Below, piece by piece: positions 33,780 to 45,900 of a stretch of DNA of 64,000 nt; the first letter of the stretch is position 1, and every line of letters begins with the position of its first letter. The translations under genes and the position numbers were made by a program. This DNA comes from Branchiostoma floridae (Eukaryota; Chordata; Leptocardii; Amphioxiformes; Branchiostomatidae). The stretch lies in contig NC_049981.1 in NCBI RefSeq assembly GCF_000003815.2, positions 21,089,645 through 21,153,644 on the forward strand, read 5' to 3'. Below the pieces are notes generated by a model. That model did not search any database and was not told the origin of the DNA. It worked only from the letters and a program-made list of their open reading frames with translations.

Positions 33780-36700
33780 AGAAGATAACATCTAAGAACA
33801 ATGTAGCCTACAATACTGCAATTTCTTCAGTCCTGGATTTGGGGTGGAAAGTTAAATGGAGCAGGCAAGAAAAAAAAGATCCCATGATGGACTCCTATGT
33901 GCCACTTCCGCTGTACAGAAACTTCTGATGCATGAATAGAGTCTACAGACAAAATTTAAAAAAAACTCTCCCAGTTAGAGACATTTCATCAAATCTTGAA
34001 CAACCAAAACAACCAGCTACAGACATAGGATGAAGGAGAATTCTTTTTACACAACCAGTTGGTACTTACATTGCTTACGTCTCGATGTCTCTCAGGCACC
34101 TTTGTCAGAGCTTCTAACTGGAGTTCTGCTTCTCACCGCTATATGTAGCCGATGTAGGTGTCGCATTTGCGGTGAGAAAACATTCTCCTTCATCCTATTT
34201 TCTACCAATCTGATGAAACTATTTTCAGCAGCTACAGACATTTCTCAACTGTCTGTGTGAAGTGGGAACCGTCCATACAAACTGCATAGAAATGTTTGAT
34301 CATTCTACATATACTCATACATGTATACTCATGAATAACAACCAATAAACTTTGGAATAGTTTATTGAAGGCAATTGCCAGCTGGCATTTGTAATACTAA
34401 TAGTCACAAAGATTTAGGTATATATAGAACTTGGAAACATCATAGCTAGTATGATATTTATCTGAAACTGCAGAGGGAAACATTATCAGAAAAGGTCAAT
34501 GGCTATTAGCTGACAAATATTCAATCAAGAGCATGTTTTGTTCATGGTTATGATTGTTTAGTGACTAAATAAAGGAAAAAATCATAACCATATCAAGAAC
34601 ATGAGTAGAACATGAGATATCAAAACTGGAAATTCTACTGCAATAGTGTAGAAAGCCACTAGGCAGGCCATTATTGAACTTGACCTTCCTTTTCCTGACA
34701 CCCATCCACATTACCAAATGTCGTAAAGATCCATCCACAGCTTCTGGAGTTATGCTGGCATCAGACAGTCACACAGACAAACACACATCACTGAAAATAT
34801 AACCTTGGCAGCCTGTAACACCTGACCTTAAATGTAAGCTGCTGTAAGTGTTGTTTAATAAGAATTTGCTAATTGGTGGCATCTAGTTCCAATCTATAAT
34901 AGTACTAAGGAAACATTTTGAACACCTAAATTCTTGGTTGATAACTACATGTATGTTAACATCAGCTCTCATAATTCTACCTAATGTTATAATACTGCCA
35001 CTTGAGAAAAAATGCACAAATTTAAAGAAATGTGCCATTGTACCATCAGTAGTCCTTACGTATACATTCTTAAGATATTTAGGGTTTGAGACAATCTTAA
35101 AAAGGGCCTATATAACAATGGTGGATGTTACACTGTATTTGGAAGCATAGCTATTAATTGTTTTAAATACACAATTTAAGTTCAGTTAGATATTGGCCAA
35201 GTCCGACACAATCGACTATTGTAACGTTACGTATACCCTATTTATAAAACCATTTTGTGGAGTATTGGGTTGCATTGGATTTGACCTTGATGCGTTCTAT
35301 CCTCCAATGACCTTCAGTTCAATGCCAAAGGCAAACCAGTAAAGTAGACTGGGAGCCAGATCTCGCTGCCGCATTCCTTGCATAGGGTGCATACTGGTTT
35401 CTGTCGTCTGTACATCTGTACTGCCTTGTCTCTACCATTCTGTCTACGCTGGCTATTAAAGGGAGAATAATTTGCCAGGGGATCTTTGCTACCAGAGGAG
35501 TCGGTCGGCCGGAAGGGAAACATGAACCTAAGCGTTGCCTTACTTTCCTTCCTGGCCAATTTCCCGTTTTTTTTGCCAAATTCTACGATCCCCGCACCCC
35601 CGAAGGATGGCCCGGTGGAGGCTATCTACTGCCCAGCTTGCAAGGTGAAGCGTTATACCCCATTGCCACAAGAGGTTGCGAACGCTGCACAACTTAAGAT
35701 TTGACGGATCACTCGACGAATTTCATACATAAAGAACAGATATTTTAACGTTACCTATTTTTATTCTGAATCATATCTTTACATCGTACATCATATTTCA
35801 ATAACGAAATCAAGGGTCACACAACTCCGGTTTTGGTCGCTGTACAGTCGCTCAGCAATCGCTGTCGAGGAAAAATCGTTTTCCCTAGAACTACTATTAT
35901 AGAGTGGAAGTCATTGCTATTAAGTACCAAAAATGTACCTTATTACCTCACTAGATAAAGTTATCTAGATAACTTTAGCAAGCCTTGAACTGAAGTCAGA
36001 TGTGCAAAGGCTAGATATGACAGGTCTTTCAGTGAAACAAAACCAGCTGCTGACGCGCCGTGTACCTGCTAAGGCCTTGGTCCCAATCTCCTGCCGGGTA
36101 GCTTACGGAAACGAAAAATATGATAAGAAAGGCAACAAAACACATAGAACTTAAAAAATAGTCAGGAGCATAATTAGCGTATATTCGTTGGTAAACAGTT
36201 TCATTCTTTGTTTCCGCACACGTCCCAGCCGGGTCCCGTTTCGGATATGGGACCTAAGCCTAAGCTGGTATATTGCGCGGAAGGGCGGTTCCTAGCATAC
36301 CCGATATACAGATACAGATAGAGATAGAAATCTGCCGTACTGCGTCACTGAGCAAAATATACCTCGGGGCAAGAATGAGGCCGAGGGGAGTCCACAAATC
36401 CAATTGCACAATCTTCAAAATAAAATTTAAAGAAGACACTGTAACAGCTACATACACACGTGGATTCGCTTTACCATTAAAGCCATGATAATGAAAGTTT
36501 ATTGCACACCCTTGCCCGTGTTTTAATTGCAGGTAACATGAAAGGGTACAGACCAACAGTGTAAACAATATAGCGCGTAACTCAAGTCTAAAGGCTAACT
36601 CTAGATTCTGGGAATAAAACGCCAGTTCACCTTTATCCGCGCGGGGTAACCTATAACCGTTGTTCTTAACGCAGGGCATTTAGGGATACCAAGTCGAGGG

Positions 36701-36902
36701 ACGGTGGCTTAAATTGCGATATTTTCACTGTATTTCAGTTTGAAAACACCGCCCGTAGACTTGCTATCAGGAAATCTTTGAAAACGACGAATATCGGTTA
36801 CCCCGCGGCTAAAGGTGAACTAGCGCTATATAAACTATAGTAATGTATCAAATCTAGATAATATATCAAATCTACCCATGATAGATAAGATAGAGTGTCT
36901 GT
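33780..36902. other. MRPL9-GPx intergenic region
   Basis: It contains a member of the ACACAACCA MITE family at about 34040-34225 and otherwise AT-rich sequence. At 35314-35704 opposite-strand open frames occur (plus: KDGPVEAIYCPACKVKRYTP; minus: RRQKPVCTLCKECGSEIW). Each has a CxxC-like pair but no recognised family or splice structure, so I leave them uncalled. Confidence 0.5.
34344..34349 (+). terminator. Candidate MRPL9 polyadenylation signal
   Basis: AATAAA lies 565 bases after the MRPL9 stop codon, beyond a MITE. Confidence 0.4.
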
Positions 36903-39900
36903 ATGACGGAAGGGTGGAGGGTCCCCGCCTTACCCATACATGCTCAGACATTCCTGCACTCTACAACGCAATCCCCCCACCCGCCGTATTTAGAGCGGCC
37001 GGAACGCACGGGACGGAAATCATATCCGAGAGACAAATTTAGAACCATCTTGTTTGTCACTGGAGGAGGACGCGGGGAAGAAATACTAGCTCGTTACCTG
37101 GCCCTCCGACGGACCAACACAAGCGTCACGGTAAAGATTTAATTGTTTTATTGTCTTTTTATGTCATATGTCAATATGGTCACTTAGATGTTTGTCTACG
37201 ATAGTGTAGCTTGTACTGTAACATGGTGTGATAGTTCACTATGTACTGACGACGGTTGGCTCGCCGTACTGCCCGTTTTGGTGGTTGAATAGGTGCGGAA
37301 TTTTGGAGGTAAATCCTACAGCACTTGTTTTGGCTGTGAAGCATGCAGCCGTTGTTTAGTAACCGACTCATCCCAAATGTGAAAAAGTAGGCTTGTTGGT
37401 TTAAGAGCAATAAGAAGAAATTTTCATATTCAACCTAGAGTCAGATTTTCGATTTTTATCAGACAAAACGATCGACGATTGCGCCGACGTCACTGATTTG
37501 TGTGTTACCACATCTAGTGGTTGTTGTGTTAACGATTGACTGATGTTACTGCAGGAAAGGAAACAATATCTCACCCAAAGGAAAACAAGGCTAGGTACCG
37601 CGGAATGCCAACATGCCACCATACCACGTACTTGATTGATGTGTGACGTGTGCGGCCGCACCCAAACCAACCTGCCCTTTTCGGTTTTACCCCTTAAATT
37701 CACGACTCAACCATCAATTTCTTTGTACGATTGCTTGTCTTCTACCAGCGAAAATATTGACAATATTTCTCCTGAAATCGCGTTGCTATACATATGTTGA
37801 TTATATAAGTGGTAGAGCGGTGAATTGGTCATGGTCATCCGTGTTTATTTGGGTGAACCAGTTTTACCTACTAAACACTTACCACTCCTCAGCTATCAAT
37901 TCCTTTGTACTATTGCTTGTTTTTGTAGCCAGCGAAAATGTTGACAATATTTCTGCTGAAATTGCGTTAATACTTATCTTAGTTATAATAGGTAGAGTGG
38001 TAAATTGGTCATGGTCATCCATGTTTATTTGGGTGAACCAGTTTTACCTAGTAAACACTTTCCCACGTACCGTGCTCTTCAATTTTGTCAGCTCTGGAGG
38101 TCGCTATGCCATAGGTTAGCGACCTCGGCAATGGGCTATATATAAAGCTGAAGAAAACTGGTACTTTATCAAGGCTCTTTGGATGTTGTAACGTTGTACG
38201 TTTGGTGTCAACGTTGCAAATAGCAGAGTTCAACAATCCTTTCTACGTGCGGGTCACCGTGTGGTGTGAACATGGGGGGCCTGGAGTTCTGTTAGCCGGT
38301 GTAACTTTTAAATTTATCAAAAGATGATCGGGAATTAATTTTTTACATCTGATCTCAAACATCTCTGTCTCTCTGTGTCTCTCTGTCTTTCTGTGTCTCT
38401 GTATCCCTGTGTTTCTCTGTGTCTCTCTGTCTCTCTGTGTCTCTCTGTATCTCTCTGTGTCTCTCTGTGTCTCTGTCTCTCTGTGTCTCTCTTTGTCTCT
38501 GTCTCTCTGTGTCTCTCTCTCTGTATCTCTGTGTCTCTCTGTATCTCTCTGCCGCTCTGTCTCTCTCTGTCTATATGTATGTATAGCCTCCTTCGGTCAA
38601 TATTAACCATGCATATGGTAAAATCCTAATTGATATCAGCCAATATCAGCGTTACATGTACCTTTACATATTAAGTTAAACTTGAAGTTGCTTTAAGACC
38701 ACACTGAATTCATTCTACAGTAGACATCCTTTTCAAAAACAATTGTGCCAGGTTGTTATTCCAAATGGATAAATTTAACCGTGAAGAAAAACAAACGAAT
38801 ATAAAAGTTGATTGGCAACCCTTCCTAATCTCAAAGCAGATGTGATGAGATGTAATCTCAATACATGAAAACGTCTGAAATTGTCGGAGAAGATAGCCAC
38901 TGGCTTTAAGCCTAATGTCTGGCATACTGCATTTCCATATTCGTACAAGTCAGGACAAAATACTGTATCGGTACTTGATCTGCGATGCTTCCGACAGGCT
39001 ACAACGGCCGTCAAAGTACCAAAGTTTCTGGACGGGGAAATCAAGAAAGGCTCACGAAGGGTTTAAATATTCTAGGCTTAGTTGACTTTGCTTACAATAT
39101 AGGATCATTTTAGATTAAGAATGATGTGTATGACATGATATGAGGGGAGGGGTGCTAGTGCACATGTATGGTGGTGGGGGGGGGGGGGGCGACCGTATCC
39201 AAAGCCGCGAAGCAAAGAAGTTGAAGCCTGCTAGCCCCTATCTCTCATTGCTCTAAGATTGTGAAAACATTTTCCTTTCAGATGCCGGCGGAGGAGATAT
39301 CCGAGGAGACGCTGGCCTTCATAGAAGTGATCAACATCGTGGTCCAACATGTGGCGGAGATCAGGAGCCTGTTGGACTACTACAGGTTAAGGCTGGGTTT
39401 TTCTTATTGGACGGTCCAGAAAAAAACGGACCTGAAAAAATTCGGTGGATCGGATGTTGGACCTATTAGAAAATAAACAGATTATATGATCAGGAATTCA
39501 CGCGTTTTGGGGCTTGCAGGTTGAAGAAAATAATGAAGTGCGAAGTAAAGTAGAGTCTATAGTCATTTCTACCAAGTTATACCGTCAATCGTACAGAGAC
39601 CGATAGCGTTTTAGGATTTTAAAACGCCAGTGTAAATCTATTACTTTACCAAACACATTTCTTTGCAGTGAAATGGACCATTGTTATGAGTATCTTCCAT
39701 ACACAAGTTTTCACATACTGAATCAGGTCCAGGCTCAGGTTCGGACCTGGACCTGATCCTCTGGCCCTGAATCGGACCTGGACCTGAATTTTCTGTACCG
39801 GTACCCACCCCTACTACAGGTACATCACAGCGGAGAAGCAGAGCAAATGCGAGCGGCTGGCGAACACGGCGATGGACTCCCTGAACGAGCTGAGGGACAC

Positions 39901-42900
39901 ACTGGCAGAGGCTAAAAAGCAGCGGGAACTGGAACTTGAGATGATGGTAAGAAGTTTGATTTGTTATCGGCACAAGTTTGTGATTTATTTTGTGTGTGAG
40001 AGGTTATGTTGGTTCGATTAAGCTAAGAGCACAAGCCGCCGTACGTGCAATTTGTCCGTACGTTTTTTGGAGGCCACGTCCGCCACGTATTTCTGAAAAC
40101 GTTCAGGCTGTACATGGCAGGCGCGTCGCCCGTACTGGCACGATGGCACACAAAATTTTGCCTGCACGTAAAGTTCTACGGCGTGTCTGCGTGCTTCAAA
40201 ATCCGTCGGATTCTCTACGAGTTCGTACGGATTACCACTTAAGGATCCCAAAAGATTGCCCACGTTTTGGCACGTAGCTATAGAGAGCACACATTGGCAT
40301 GGGTTGTGCCCTTGGCTTAATATCATCCGCGCGCACACCAATCGTCGTCCGTTTCCGAAAACTGTTTTGTAGATCGTAAAATAAACAGAAACATGCCGTA
40401 AATTAAAAAAATAACGGAAAATGGATACCAAAGACAATTTCAAAGTCAAAGAAGACAGCAAAAGATAAAGAATCTGTTGTTTGCCAAATACCATTAACTC
40501 AAGTAACTCCATGGATATGATTTTGGAAATGGCCAGACGGTTCAGGCAGAATCCACTACCTTTTGTTAGTGATACTAAAGAGAGAAGGTTTGCATATCCT
40601 AAGTATCATTTACTGAAATTGTATGGGAAAATTAGGAGCTGATTTTAACGGACCAAACACCCCTCTGTAATACGCGACACGCAAGTGTGTTCTGGTGTAA
40701 CTTACAGTACCTCACAACTTATCCTCCAATCTAGCGGGGAAAGCTGGTGACAGAGATGGTTGACGTGACGTACGATTTCCACGATGACGTCATCCGTAAC
40801 CCAGCAAGTCGCAGCGAAATCGAAGAGATGTTGAAAGGTTACAACATCGTGGAGTACAACATCCCGCCGCAAGGGGGCGACCCTGACATGGACATTGTGT
40901 ATAAGGTAACAAAGTCATCCAGTCCTTAATGATTAAGCTACGCTACGCTCTTCAAAAAGAGCTCAAGAAATTTCTTCAGCGCTATGAACAATCAAGTCAT
41001 ACAAACGAATAGAGTCTTGTTTTCTCTGCCATGACCGGTGGAGGAGTTGCTCTTTATTGTGTGTTTTTTATCTCATGAACATTTATCCACCAGGTTATAA
41101 ATATCTTCACTTTGAAAACCAGTGTGTTTAAGAGATCTCTAGTGTAGCACTTCTAGTTAAGATATGCAAGGAGTGCATGATACTGAAATATGTTGCACTG
41201 GAGATGTCTTCAAATGCTTTTTCAGGGTGGCAGATATATATGACCTGGTGGATAATCTTAACAAATCAGGCATCTTTCTCATCTTTTTTAATATTATAGA
41301 GTTTAACTGAACCTATAACACAACTTAACTCTAAACAACGTGTTGATGTTAATATCCTGTAGTTGACAGGGTTGCCAGAAGATGTGGCCCGTGCAAAGTT
41401 CGCCCTCCAGGAAAAGTGTGACGCCATGGCAGCGGAGTCCAGAAAGAAAAAGCAAAGAGGACAGCAAATTGACAAGTATTGGGTATGAGTTATTCTCCAA
41501 GCAGAGGTTCGGCTCCGGCCTTTTTTAACGTGTTTTAGGGGGTTTTGTCAGGTCTTCTAATTTTTTAGTGTTATTGTTATAACTGGTAATCTGGCTGGCA
41601 GACATAAAGAAAACAGCGCAGAGTAGCCAGCCCGATATAAATGCCTCCAATGTGTCAAAACACAGTAGCCCCCGAACCTATGCTTGGAGAGTAGGTATGA
41701 GTTAGTGTGCTAGTGGAATTATAAAGGCTGTTTTATATCATAAGATTTTTTTTTTTATATAGTATTCTAATGAAAGCTCTGTGTTGGTAGAATCCATAAC
41801 TGTTGAGCTTTGTTTCAATCCTTATAGTAGTAATAAACATCATCTTCATGATTTTCGAAAATTTTCATCATTATGTGCAAGGACATGTACAGTTAGGACT
41901 AGTGACAGCGAAGTATGCCCAAGATTACCACTCAGGGGTGTACATGTACGTGTAAATTTTTATCTCAATTTTATCTTTCCCACCACTAATATATATATAT
42001 ATATATATATATAACGCTTTTTAATCCATATACTTTTTTGTGTGCAGACGTCAGTTGACCCCAACAAATGGAGAAAGACTCGGTTTATCTACGAGTTTGA
42101 AGCTAAAGACATTGATGGCAACATGATCAGCTTTGAGAAGTACAGGTATGTTATGTCGATGATGGTTTTTTTGTTTGAATCCGTTAAGTTTGTTTATTCA
42201 GGTTATGAGATACGCCAAAAAGCAGTTACTCAAGCAACTGGATAATAATTATATCATAAAATTTGAAGTCTCCGTCAATTTGAAGTGGAGTAGGGTCAGT
42301 TATTGATTCCCAGACACCGCAAGGGTTTTCAGTTAATACTTCCTCAAATATTTCTTTAGCTGTTAAAACAAAACTGTTAGAATGCAAGGCAACAAACACC
42401 GACGAGGTAATGTCCACTAGACTCTAGTCCTGGTATTTTGATATCAAAAACGTAAGAACTTCAAACTAAACCGTGACATTTTTCCCCATATATTTTCCTA
42501 TCTTCCTAGGCACAGGTGATCATTTTAAAAAAAATCTATGTGCCCTAACAAATATACAAATGTATTCGACGACACATTGACTGATGACAACTTGTATGCC
42601 ACCATCAGGGGGCAACCGCTGCTCATCGTCAACGTCGCGTCCAGATGTGGGGGTACGGACCGGAACTACAAACAGCTGATGGATCTGTACCGGAAGTACG
42701 GAGAAAAGGGACTGAGGATTCTGGCATTCCCATGCAATCAATTCCACAATCAGGTGAGTGATACTATAATGTGATCAAGTACATTGTTTAAACCTATGCC
42801 AAAAAAAGTCACTCAAGCAAAAGTGGTTATGGTATCTGGACGTCTAATCTACATCGACGTATTGTTTAAACTTTTTTTTCGGGTATGCATGCTCTTTTCC

Positions 42901-45900
42901 GTAAGTCTTAAGGCAGGCCTGTTTAATTTCCTGTAATTCGTAGGGAAACTATTTCATTTTACCTAATTCGTAGTGGGATGAAGCGTAAAGCGTTGGTAGC
43001 CTTCGTGAATTTAACGTAATTAAAGCGTTACGTGAGCAGCCGTCCCGAATTAAGCGTAAATCGTTTTCAGGACCCCCCGTGCAGACCCTTTTTTTGCCTT
43101 TAAGTGTGAATATGGGACCAGAACGACACATTACCCTTTTGCCAACTCAAAGGCCCAGTTTAAATTGGCCCAACACCAAGGTCAACTTGGCTTGGATTAG
43201 GGTTGGGATTAGGGATTAGGACGTTGGGCCAAGTTGGTCTCATTAGCCCTGGATAATCTCCAAGCAGATTCCCGGTGGCATAAGATAGTATCAAAGCTGC
43301 CAATGAGTATCGGGTCAGAGGAGGTCCAGAGCCTCGGAGGTAGGCAGCTTGAACTATCTTATCTGCCACCGGGAATCTGCTTGGAGATTAAGCTATGGGC
43401 TGAGTCGATTACTAAGTTGATGCCAAAGTATCGATCCAACATGCCCATAAACCTACAATAAGCTAGACCATTAGCAAAACTGACGGTCCAGTTAGAAGCA
43501 CAGAGAGAGATGAGAGAGAAGAAGAGCACATGTGACCAGATACTGACGAATCTGAAGCGGCGCGGGTATACCGATAGAGAGACAACAACCGTTGACAGCA
43601 AAGCTCATGTCTGTCCTCTCCTTTTCTTCAGGAGCCATACATTGAGAGGGACATCAAGGAGTTTGTTACCACCCGCTATGGAGTAAGCTTTGACATGTTC
43701 AGTAAGATCCACGTACTCGGACCAGAAACCCATCCCATATACAACTGGCTGGTGAATACCACACGTGGGACACTTGGAGAGTGAGTATAGATAACATTAC
43801 TTAGTACAGTACTGTATACAGATGGAGAACAACGATTTTCAAAAATGTAACGTTAACTGTAAGTGAAGGGCTCTCTCTAGCCAAAGCGACTTTGATAGCT
43901 TGGAGCCCAGCATTGTTCGATAGTCCGCTCCCAAAGGCTGCTACCGTAGTGACCTACAGGAACGGACTAAAGCGAACAAGACTGGACTCCAGGCATGGAA
44001 AGACGTATTTACTTGCATATTATTAAGCGTGTCCTCCTGATATATAATATTAACTTGATTAAGTAAATACACTGTACGTCCTCCCATGCCTCGGCTAGGC
44101 TTTCTCCAGGACGAGTCCCTCCGCCCAGCATGGAAATGTGCTTGTTGGGAAAAAAAAATCCAACCTGTTTATGAAATATATCCGAACTTCATGACATGAA
44201 ATTGATGAAAGTTAATTATAATTACAGAATATGAAAATGACGAAAATCAGCAATATTGGCTTCAAACAATGAGTTGTACAGAAAAATCTAAAGCTGTATA
44301 CAGCCCTGATATAGCGTCAATTATGTTTCGCACACCGTGGCTTCTATTTTCTTTTGCTTTTTATGCTCCATCATGTTTTTAGTTTAGGCCCATGCATGGT
44401 TTGAAATAATTGTGGTGAAATTTTCTTGTCATTACAACTGCAAACAAGTTGTCATTTAACAATACTACATGTATATGCATGGCTTATGTGTATGTACAGT
44501 CTGTAGCTTTATGTTCAAAATCAATTCTGAAGAATGTAAGGTCATCTAAGTTGATTTCTATATTTTGTTATGTGGGCGAAGCCACACATTTATTATGTGG
44601 GCGAAGCCACACATTTAGTATTCTCTACAGATATTCCACCCTACCAATCAAAACTCAGAAAAAAATGGAACCTGTAGCATGCAGTCCATGTTTCCAGCTT
44701 TTTGATTGGCTAACATTCTGACTGTCTGGTGGATACGTCAGGGGTAAACCTATCAACGCACAGATCACAAAATGGCACTCGGCAGCGCAGTATCACAAAA
44801 ACGTTGAAAATGCAGCAAGTTCAGAGCATCTAATCGGCTAAATAACAACATAAAAATGCCCCACAAAGAATATTCTAGTATTCTGTCCAAGTTTTAGTGA
44901 AATACCTTCGATTATAAGCGAGAAAAATAGCCAGCGGAAGCTCGCGGGTTTTTCAAGCAACGCAATACATTTTTATACCTGTTAAAACGTGCGCACGTAA
45001 CATGTTGTAGCACTGGCTCAATGGGATTATTCTGGCGTGGTAAACCAACGCTCCGGGATCGAATCCGTGGATAGACAATGTTTTTTAATTTTTTTTTCTT
45101 TTTGCTGCATTTTCGCGAAAATGTTGCCTTCCTTGTTGCTTCTTTTCCTGCGATTTTTGCTTTCTTTTCCCTTCGCCCACATCCTGCATTTTTTTCAAAA
45201 ATGTTGCCTTTCTAGTTTGAACTAGGAATTCCAAAATCATGCCAATCAGTGATGTGTTTCATAATTCTTGCTCAATGCTAGAATCATATACATTGTAACC
45301 TGTTGATATGAATATTAACATTCAACAACTAACAGCTATATGCAATAGGGTGTTGTAAAGGTCTTCATGAAACTTTGTGTTGCCATGTTGTTTCAGCATC
45401 ATCAAGTGGAACTTTACAAAGGTAGGACTTCCAATCTTATAAGATTCACAGATCTACTAGTTCCATAAGAATTTTGACGGTCTCTTATTTTCTTCCCTTA
45501 TTTCCAGTCTCATCAAGTGGAATTTTACCAAGGTAACATGTGAGGTGTGATCAATGTTACGTGCTTCAGTCTGATCCACTGGTGATGTTGCCTAGCTTAG
45601 AATGTCTGTAGTATGTTGTTTTATATATTGTTCTTGTTATGTTTTGCTTTACGTCTTGGTCCAATGGTGTGTAGTTACATGTAACGTCACCAGTATCTGT
45701 TTTCGTCTGAAAATGTAAAGGATCATGCGCTTTTTGTACACTGTATCTGTTTGTACCTAAGTTTAGAACAGTAGTTCAATGGTAAAATTTGTGTCTTTCA
45801 AAATCAATCTTATTGAGGTAAGTTTCCTTCTGAAATGTCGTTTCATTGGAAACCATCCTTACAATTGAATGAAAAATGGCCTTAAGTTTGGATAACGCTT

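Noticed and set aside
37643-38119. Hydrophobic 158-codon frame
   Set aside because: It arises from the 182-bp tandem duplication in an intron and has no family resemblance.
38335-38629. Ser/Leu-rich and Arg/Glu-rich open frames on both strands
   Set aside because: They are translations of the CTCTCTGTGT repeat.
38775-39066. Opposing open frames (minus: [20 protein letters not shown])
   Set aside because: No splice sites in phase with neighbours and no recognised domain; probably a repeat remnant.
39721-39810. GGACCTGGACCTGA-like repeats resembling coding sequence
   Set aside because: Simple imperfect repeat directly before an exon; the open frame has no family match. A similar GGACCGGT-rich piece occurs near 50740.
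42538-42608. In-frame extension upstream of the GPx catalytic exon
   Set aside because: The phase and alignment of [16 protein letters not shown] support the CAG acceptor at 42606-42608; the extension looks like intron read-through.
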